Assembly: GCA_021810815.1 (NCBI GenBank)
Contig: JAJZHR010000057.1
Coordinates: 1 to 9,600, forward strand
Reading direction: 5' to 3'
DNA length: 9,600 nt
DNA from: Acidobacteriota bacterium
GTDB taxonomy: Bacteria > Acidobacteriota > Terriglobia > Terriglobales > Acidobacteriaceae
Shown: positions 5,631 to 9,600 of the stretch, one piece after another
Position numbering within the stretch: position 1 is the first letter of the stretch
How the letters are laid out: every line of letters begins with the position of its first letter
Position numbers and translations under genes: made by a program
Notes under the pieces: generated by a model
The model's database searches: none
What the model was told of the DNA's origin: nothing
Seen by the model: the letters and a program-made list of their open reading frames with translations, nothing else

Positions 5631-6893
5631 ATGATCCGTAAGACACGCCTGTTCACACCCGGACCGACACCTCTGCTTCCTGCGGCGCAATTCGCGATGG
5701 CCGCCGCCGATCTGCATCACCGCACCGCCGAGTTCCGCGCCATGTACACGCGCGTGCTGGCGCAGTTGAAGGAATTCGTCGGTTCGAAGAGCGACGTCAT
5801 CGTCCTCTCCAGCTCCGGCACCGGAGCCATGGAGGCTTCGGTCAGCAATCTTACCTCTCCCGGCGACCGCGTCCTCGTTCTCTCCGCCGGCAAGTTCGGA
5901 GAGCGCTGGTCCGCTCTGGCAAAGGCTTTCGGCTGCCAGGTGGATCTCGTCTCAGCTCCCTATGGCGGCACGTTCTCGCTCGACGAAGTGCGCGCCGCTC
6001 TCAAGCTGGAGACGCGCGCCGTCTTCATGCAGGCCACTGAGACCTCCACCGGCGTGCGCCACTGCGTTCCCGGCGTCGCCGCTCTGTTGAAAGAGTTGAA
6101 GAGCGAGGCGGTCCTGGTGGTCGATGCCATCACCGGCCTCGGCACCACGCACATCGACATGGATGCCTGGGGCATCGACGTCCTCATCGGCGGATCGCAG
6201 AAGGCGGTCATGATTCCCCCCGGCCTGTCCTATCTCGCCGTCAGCGACCGCGCCTGGGAGCGGATGGAAGCCACCTACAACCCGCGCTACTACTTCGACC
6301 TGCGCAAGGAGCGCAAGAACGCGAAGAATGGCGAGAGCGCGTACACGCCTTCCGTCAGCCTGATTGCCGGTCTCGGCGCTGCCCTGGACTACATCGCAGC
6401 GCAGGGCGGCGGCGACCTGGCCAAGGGCCGCGCCATGCTGGTGGAGAACGCTGAAACCATCTCCGCCATGACGCGCGCCGCTGTGCTCGCCCTGGGCTGC
6501 ACCCTGTTCGCTCCCGACGCTCCAAGCGCAGCTGCCACAGCCGTGCTGCCGCCCAAGGGCGTTGACTCCGGCGTATTCGTCAAGGAGCTCAAGTCCCGCT
6601 TCGGAGCCATCATCACCAACGGCCAGGGCGAGATGAAGGGTCAAATCTTCCGCATCGCCCACCTCGGCTTCTTCGATTACCTCGACACCATCTCCCTCAT
6701 CGGAGCTCTGGAGCAGGTTGTTCACAGCTCCGCGGAGTTGAAGGTCGCAGTTCCGGGCTTCAAGTTCGGCGACGCTTTGATCGCCGCGCAGAAGGTCTTC
6801 GCAGAGCGCAAGGCGGACGAGGCGGCGCAGAACAAGTGCCTCTGCGGCCGCTCCTCTGCTTGTTGTTCCATGCAGCACTCCGCTGCGAAGTAG
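5631..6893 (+). CDS. Class V PLP-dependent aminotransferase (alanine/serine-glyoxylate type)
   Basis: The product is 420 aa, a cytoplasmic PLP enzyme of the alanine-glyoxylate/serine-pyruvate aminotransferase group. The N-terminal FTPGPTPLLP and HHRTAEFRAMY are typical of the group. SSSGTGAMEASV is the cofactor-phosphate loop, VDAITGLG carries the PLP-ring Asp, and GGSQKAVMIPPGL carries the PLP lysine, Lys191. Family members are usually 380-400 aa; here the usual end (FKFGDALIAAQKVF) is followed by about 25 extra residues with Cys403, Cys405, Cys411 and Cys412. The start at 5631 is supported by AAGGA 10 nt upstream and by the promoter at 5579-5607. The gene is 216 nt upstream of serA on the same strand. 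This suggests it converts 3-phosphohydroxypyruvate to phosphoserine in place of SerC; glyoxylate transamination is the other likely role. The family call is firm, the substrate is not. Confidence 0.9.
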   Translation: MIRKTRLFTPGPTPLLPAAQFAMAAADLHHRTAEFRAMYTRVLAQLKEFVGSKSDVIVLSSSGTGAMEASVSNLTSPGDRVLVLSAGKFGERWSALAKAFGCQVDLVSAPYGGTFSLDEVRAALKLETRAVFMQATETSTGVRHCVPGVAALLKELKSEAVLVVDAITGLGTTHIDMDAWGIDVLIGGSQKAVMIPPGLSYLAVSDRAWERMEATYNPRYYFDLRKERKNAKNGESAYTPSVSLIAGLGAALDYIAAQGGGDLAKGRAMLVENAETISAMTRAAVLALGCTLFAPDAPSAAATAVLPPKGVDSGVFVKELKSRFGAIITNGQGEMKGQIFRIAHLGFFDYLDTISLIGALEQVVHSSAELKVAVPGFKFGDALIAAQKVFAERKADEAAQNKCLCGRSSACCSMQHSAAK

Positions 6894-6927
6894 TTCGCTG
6901 CCCTGAAGCTCAGTGGCGCCCGGATTT

Positions 6928-7032
6928 GCTGAAGCCCAGCCGCACCCCGATCTGCTGCATGGCATCAGCTTTGCGGCGGGGATGGGCTTCAGCACATCCG
7001 TTGGCTGTTGAAGAAGGAATGGGCTTCAGCCC
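6928..7032. repeat. Cluster of three CTTCAGC palindrome units between aminotransferase and serA
   Basis: GCTGAAGCCC (6928-6937) and GGGCTTCAGC (6984-6993) form a perfect 10-bp inverted repeat 46 nt apart. GGGCTTCAGCCC (7021-7032) is a third unit that folds by itself (GGGC-TTCA-GCCC). The 12-mer ATGGGCTTCAGC occurs at both 6982-6993 and 7019-7030. The arrangement is like REP-type intergenic elements. No transposase-like gene lies nearby. Confidence 0.65.
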
Positions 7033-7033
7033 T

Positions 7034-7056
7034 GGGGGGAGGGTCTCCCTCTTTTT
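7034..7056 (+). terminator. Terminator-like hairpin with T run upstream of serA
   Basis: GAGGG (7039-7043), loop TCT, CCCTC (7047-7051), followed at once by TTTTT (7052-7056). G residues before the stem can add G·U pairs. The stem is short but GC-rich. Its place, about 140 nt after the aminotransferase stop and 54 nt before the serA ATG, fits either the end of the aminotransferase transcript or an attenuator in the serA leader. Confidence 0.4.
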
Positions 7057-7076
7057 GCCTCTTCAGCCAGATCCCC

Positions 7077-7100
7077 GGATCGCAGGATCACAGGATCGTA
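7077..7100. repeat. 8-bp tandem repeat in the serA leader
   Basis: GGATCGCA, GGATCACA and GGATCGTA follow one another, and the next bases GGAG begin a fourth, diverged unit that serves as the serA ribosome site. The core resembles the CAGGGAT microrepeat after the sigma gene (2392-2427). Confidence 0.6.
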
Positions 7101-7109
7101 GGAGAAGAA

Positions 7110-8714
7110 ATGAAGATCGTTCTCGCAGAGAAGGTTTCCCCCGCGACGCTCGCTGTTCTCAAGGAAGAGCCAACCTGGCAGGTTGTCACGCATGACCAGA
7201 TCAAGAACGGTCTGGCTGCAGAGCTTGCCGATGCCGATGGCCTCGTCGTCCGCTCCGCCGTCCAGGTGGACGCGAAGCTGCTGGAGTCCGCTCCCAAGCT
7301 GCGCGTGATTGGCCGCGCCGGCGTTGGCGTGGACAACATCGACGCGGATGCCGCCACCCATCGCGGCATTGTGGTGATGAACACCCCCGGAGCGAACGCC
7401 GTCGCCGTGGCCGAGCTTGCCCTGTGCCAGATGCTCGCCCTCGCGCGCCAGCTTCCCAAGGCAAACAACACCATGCACGCCGGCAAATGGGAGAAGAAAT
7501 CCTTGCAGGGCGTTGAGCTGCGCGGCAAGACGCTGGGCATCCTCGGCCTCGGCCGCATCGGTCTGGAGGTGGCGCGCCGCGCTGCCAGCTTCGGCATGGA
7601 CATTCTCGGCTACGACCCCTTCGTTTCGCCTGCCGTCGCCCGCGAGAACAACGTCACGCTGGTTACCATCGACGACCTGTTCAAGAAGTCCGACTACCTG
7701 ACGCTCCATGTGGGCCTGACTCCGCAGACCGATGGCATCATCAACGCCACCTCGCTCGCCATCATGAAGAAGGGCGTCCGCATCATCAACTGCGCGCGCG
7801 GCGAACTGATTGTGGAGTCGGCTCTGGCGGAGGCCTTGAAGTCCGGCCAGGTCGCAGGGGCTGCGCTGGACGTCTTCACCGTCGAGCCTCCGAAAGACTC
7901 GCCCTTCGCCGAGATGGAGAACGTCCTTCTGACGCCGCACATCGCCGGTTCCACCAACGAGGCGCAGGAGGCCATCGGCATCCAGCTCGCCCAGCAGGTG
8001 CGCGACTACCTGAAGCTCGGCGTGGTGCAGAACGCCGTCAACCTGCCTTCGCTCTCCCACGAGGAGTACGTCGAGCTGTCGCCCTACATCTCCATGGCAG
8101 GCAAGCTGGGCCGCTTCCTCGCCCAGGCCACGGACGGCAACCTGGAGAGCATCCGCCTCTCCTACACCGGCCGTCTCGCCGAGGGCAAGACAGACCTGGT
8201 GCGCAATGCCGCCATCTGCGGCGTCCTCGCTGACACCGAAGCCGTGAACAACATCAACGCCGCCGCCATCGCAGAGGAGCGCGGCATCCGCATCCACGAG
8301 GACAAGAAGCCCTTTGTCACCGGAGGCGCGGGCAGCGTTCTCAAGCTGGTGCTCCACTCCAGCACAGGAGAGGCGACGGCCAGCGCCACCGTGCTGCACG
8401 GAGCTTCGCCGCGCCTGCTCACCTACGATGGCATCGACATCGAGGCTCCTCTCACCGGAACTCTGGTTGCCATCCGCAACCACGACGTCCCCGGCGTCAT
8501 CGGACGCATCGGCACCATCCTCGGCGAGCACTCCATCAACATCGCCAACTTCGCCCTGGGCCGCTCCGTCCGCAGCCAGCGCGTTCCCCAGGGACAGGCG
8601 CTCGCCGTGGTGCAGATCGACGTCCCCAGCAGGGAAGCAGCGAACAACGCGGTGGAAGCTCTGCGCAAGGTAGAAGCCATCGCCAGCGTCCGCATCGTGG
8701 AGCTGGGCAAGTAG
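7110..8714 (+). CDS. serA: D-3-phosphoglycerate dehydrogenase with ACT domain
   Basis: SerA oxidises 3-phosphoglycerate to 3-phosphohydroxypyruvate with NAD+, the first step of serine synthesis, in the cytoplasm. The product is 534 aa, the length of the long SerA type with an intervening domain and an ACT domain. It begins MKIVLAEKVSPATLAVLKEE; the nucleotide-binding loop is LGILGLGRIGLEVARRA from residue 141. The catalytic set is Arg230 (INCARGELIVE), Glu259 (DVFTVEPP) and His277 (LLTPHIAGSTNEA). The intervening substrate-binding domain covers about 300-445. The ACT domain, which binds serine for feedback inhibition in many SerA proteins, covers about 450-534 (GTLVAIRNHDVPGVIGRIG). ATG 7110 is chosen because GGAG lies 5 nt upstream; an ATG at 7008 would add 34 residues read from repeat DNA. 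The aminotransferase upstream may catalyse the next step. No serB-like gene is in view. Confidence 0.96.
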   Translation: MKIVLAEKVSPATLAVLKEEPTWQVVTHDQIKNGLAAELADADGLVVRSAVQVDAKLLESAPKLRVIGRAGVGVDNIDADAATHRGIVVMNTPGANAVAVAELALCQMLALARQLPKANNTMHAGKWEKKSLQGVELRGKTLGILGLGRIGLEVARRAASFGMDILGYDPFVSPAVARENNVTLVTIDDLFKKSDYLTLHVGLTPQTDGIINATSLAIMKKGVRIINCARGELIVESALAEALKSGQVAGAALDVFTVEPPKDSPFAEMENVLLTPHIAGSTNEAQEAIGIQLAQQVRDYLKLGVVQNAVNLPSLSHEEYVELSPYISMAGKLGRFLAQATDGNLESIRLSYTGRLAEGKTDLVRNAAICGVLADTEAVNNINAAAIAEERGIRIHEDKKPFVTGGAGSVLKLVLHSSTGEATASATVLHGASPRLLTYDGIDIEAPLTGTLVAIRNHDVPGVIGRIGTILGEHSINIANFALGRSVRSQRVPQGQALAVVQIDVPSREAANNAVEALRKVEAIASVRIVELGK

Positions 8715-8738
8715 ACACCGCAGCAACGGCAGGACCCT

Positions 8739-8776
8739 CGATGGCTCGCGCCCCACAACAGGAGCGCGAGCCATCG
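8739..8776 (+). terminator. Strong 13-bp hairpin after serA, without T run
   Basis: CGATGGCTCGCGC (8739-8751) and GCGCGAGCCATCG (8764-8776) are perfect inverted copies with a 12-nt loop. It starts 25 nt after the serA stop. No run of T follows, so it is not a canonical intrinsic terminator; it could protect the serA mRNA 3' end or act with Rho. It is not of the TTCA-loop family. Confidence 0.5.
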
Positions 8777-8787
8777 CCGCAAGGCCG

Positions 8788-8793
8788 TAAAAT
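8788..8793 (+). promoter_or_regulatory. Possible -10 element of the FmdB-type gene
   Basis: TAAAAT matches the -10 consensus at 5 of 6 positions and would start transcription about 20 nt before the ATG at 8820. The expected -35 position falls inside the preceding hairpin (CGCGAG) and has no consensus match. AT-rich sequence stands out here against the GC-rich surroundings. Confidence 0.3.
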
Positions 8794-8819
8794 ACAGAAG
8801 CAAGCGAAAGACAGGAACT

Positions 8820-9290
8820 ATGCCGCTTTACGAATACGAATGCCAGCAGTGCCACAAGCGCGTTGAGAAAATCCAGAGCTTCTCAGCTCCGGAAATCACC
8901 ATCTGCCCCACCTGCGGCGGCGATCTGGAGCGCGTCATCTCCGCCCCCGCCATCCAGTTCAAGGGCGCGGGCTGGTATGTCACCGACTATGCCGGAAAGA
9001 AATCCGGCAGCCCGGCCTCTGGCAGCGAAGGGTCCAGAAGCGAGGGGTCCAAGTCCGAAGGGTCCAAGTCGGAAGGGTCCAAGGGCGAAGGAGCGAGCAG
9101 CAGCAGTGCATCTGCCGCCAGCGGGTCAGGCAGCGGCTCCTCTGACAAATCCGCTCCATCGGCGTCCTCCGGCTCTTCGGAAAAGTCTTCCAGCAGCGGC
9201 AGCTCAGACTCCGGCTCCAGCAGCTCCTCTTCCTCTGCCGCAACCACTTCCAGCGCATCCTCCTCCGGCGGTTCGTCCTCCGGCAGATAG
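8820..9290 (+). CDS. FmdB-family zinc-ribbon protein with long serine-rich tail
   Basis: The product is 156 aa. Residues 1-55 are a classic FmdB-type zinc ribbon: MPLYEYECQQCHKRVEKIQ, with Cys8-x2-Cys11 and Cys29-x2-Cys32 (ICPTCGGDLERVIS), then FKGAGWYVTDYA, a common end of this domain. FmdB was named for a proposed regulator of formamidase, but most members have no shown function. From about residue 61 the protein is almost entirely Ser, Gly, Ala, Glu and Lys, with SEGSK repeats at about 68-92 and then runs of Ser. This tail is nearly twice the length of the folded part and is surely disordered. The DNA of the SEGSK part is a 15-bp tandem repeat. AGGA lies only 3 nt before the ATG, a close ribosome site. 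It follows serA by 105 nt with a strong hairpin between, so it is probably a separate transcript. The stop lies inside a 19-bp tandem duplication. Confidence 0.9.
   Translation: MPLYEYECQQCHKRVEKIQSFSAPEITICPTCGGDLERVISAPAIQFKGAGWYVTDYAGKKSGSPASGSEGSRSEGSKSEGSKSEGSKGEGASSSSASAASGSGSGSSDKSAPSASSGSSEKSSSSGSSDSGSSSSSSSAATTSSASSSGGSSSGR
9021..9095 (+). repeat. 15-bp tandem repeat inside the FmdB-type gene
   Basis: Five consecutive 15-mers share the frame-preserving pattern xxx-xxx-GAA/GAG-GGG-TCC: units start at 9021, 9036, 9051, 9066 and 9081. Units three and four (AAGTCCGAAGGGTCC and AAGTCGGAAGGGTCC) differ by one base; the last one is the most diverged. Each unit encodes five residues of SEGSK type. 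Copy-number change would lengthen or shorten the tail without breaking the frame. Confidence 0.75.
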
Positions 9291-9309
9291 TTCGTCCCCC
9301 GGCAGATAG
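9272..9309 (+). repeat. 19-bp tandem duplication across the stop codon of the FmdB-type gene
   Basis: TTCGTCCTCCGGCAGATAG (9272-9290) is followed directly by TTCGTCCCCCGGCAGATAG (9291-9309), 18 of 19 identical. The first copy ends with the TAG stop. A diverged third copy (9310-9328, TCGT...CGGCAG) and further CCGGCAG units to about 9350 follow. Confidence 0.75.
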
Positions 9310-9600
9310 CTCGTTTCTCGGCAGCCGTCTTCCGGCAGAGAGGCCCGGCAGCGAAGGCTCCAGCAGAGAAGCAATCGCGAACATCATGCCATAGGGAATC
9401 TCTGAACAAGTCCATCTTTGAAGGGGCGGGACTTCAGTCCCGCCGTACATGCTTGGGAAGCAGGGCGACTTTAGCGCTGAGGGAATGTCCGGCTACTTTC
9501 AGAGGTTCCGCCGTCGCAGCCGCGTGCGGCCCGCCGTCGCTCTGAATCCCCGCAAGCGCCATCTGAATCCAATCCAACCGACAGATCGCAGCGGACAGGA
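9310..9600. other. Right-edge stretch without a confident gene
   Basis: This 291-nt stretch holds degenerate CCGGCAG units (to about 9350), the palindrome at 9425-9444, and a 10-bp direct repeat CCGCCGTCGC (9508-9517 and 9531-9540). Two frames are open to the window edge: a minus-strand frame ending with TGA at 9434-9436, and a plus-strand frame from ATG 9449 with no ribosome site. The minus frame has somewhat more G/C at third positions over its first 30 codons, so it might be the 3' end of a gene from the right, but the evidence is weak. Confidence 0.35.
9425..9444. repeat. Perfect TTCA-loop palindrome near the right edge
   Basis: GGCGGGAC-TTCA-GTCCCGCC has eight GC-rich pairs and a TTCA loop. 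It is the best-preserved copy of the palindrome family in the window. No T run follows on either strand. It lies 134 nt after the FmdB-type stop. Confidence 0.65.

Noticed and set aside
5369..5656. Open frames on both strands in the yqeY/aminotransferase gap
   Set aside because: No ribosome site, no domain, cysteine- and arginine-rich random-looking products; the region holds the promoter and repeats instead.
5952..6995. Minus-strand open frame of 347 codons across the aminotransferase
   Set aside because: Antisense to a gene with full PLP motifs; no ribosome site and no domain.
7026..8855. Minus-strand open frame of 609 codons across serA
   Set aside because: Antisense to serA, whose catalytic and ACT motifs are complete. 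The product is Val/Asp/Ala/His-rich with no recognisable domain.
8980..9450. Acidic minus-strand frames with LDPSDLDPS repeats
   Set aside because: These are the reverse reading of the 15-bp repeat and serine-rich tail of the FmdB-type gene, which has a convincing zinc ribbon on the plus strand.
9519..9530. GCCGC-GT-GCGGC palindrome near the right edge
   Set aside because: Five pairs with a 2-nt loop in very GC-rich sequence is expected by chance.

Overview
The window is high-GC bacterial chromosome with strong G/C bias at third codon positions, which is why long open frames also appear antisense to real genes. Gene content and intergenic style suggest Acidobacteriota, probably the Terriglobales/Acidobacteriaceae: an ECF sigma gene followed by a zinc-finger anti-sigma gene with HEAT repeats, a class V aminotransferase beside serA, an FmdB protein with a serine-rich tail, and many small GGGCTTCAGCCC-like palindromes. 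This assignment is inferred from pattern memory, not from a marker gene.

Left third (1-3200, minus strand, read right to left): an ECF sigma factor, a membrane anti-sigma factor (cytoplasmic zinc finger, one membrane helix, outer HEAT repeats) and an exported protein with two PDZ domains but no protease domain. Together they look like an envelope-signalling cassette. Gaps of about 183 and 156 nt mean the genes are not tightly coupled, and the PDZ gene may have its own promoter.

Centre (3201-5630): a 363-nt intergenic stretch, then a stand-alone RNase HI on the plus strand with all four catalytic acidic residues and an unusual C-terminal tail resembling small antitoxin-like beta domains (LPEG motif). 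It converges on a minus-strand pair, a YqeY/GatB-domain protein followed by a Tat-exported cupin.

Right half (5631-9290, plus strand): a class V PLP aminotransferase with its own promoter, then serA (3-phosphoglycerate dehydrogenase with C-terminal ACT domain), then an FmdB-type zinc-ribbon protein. The first two probably supply successive steps of serine synthesis, the aminotransferase possibly standing in for SerC. A terminator-like hairpin with a T run and a palindrome cluster separate them. A strong 13-bp hairpin separates serA from the FmdB gene.

The last 310 nt hold a 19-bp tandem duplication across the fmdB-type stop codon, another palindrome, and no confident gene. I saw no tRNA, rRNA, CRISPR array, insertion sequence or phage gene. 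Most of the window is ordinary housekeeping DNA. The less ordinary points are the RNase HI tail, the cysteine-rich aminotransferase tail, the sigma/HEAT/PDZ cassette and the intergenic repeat family.
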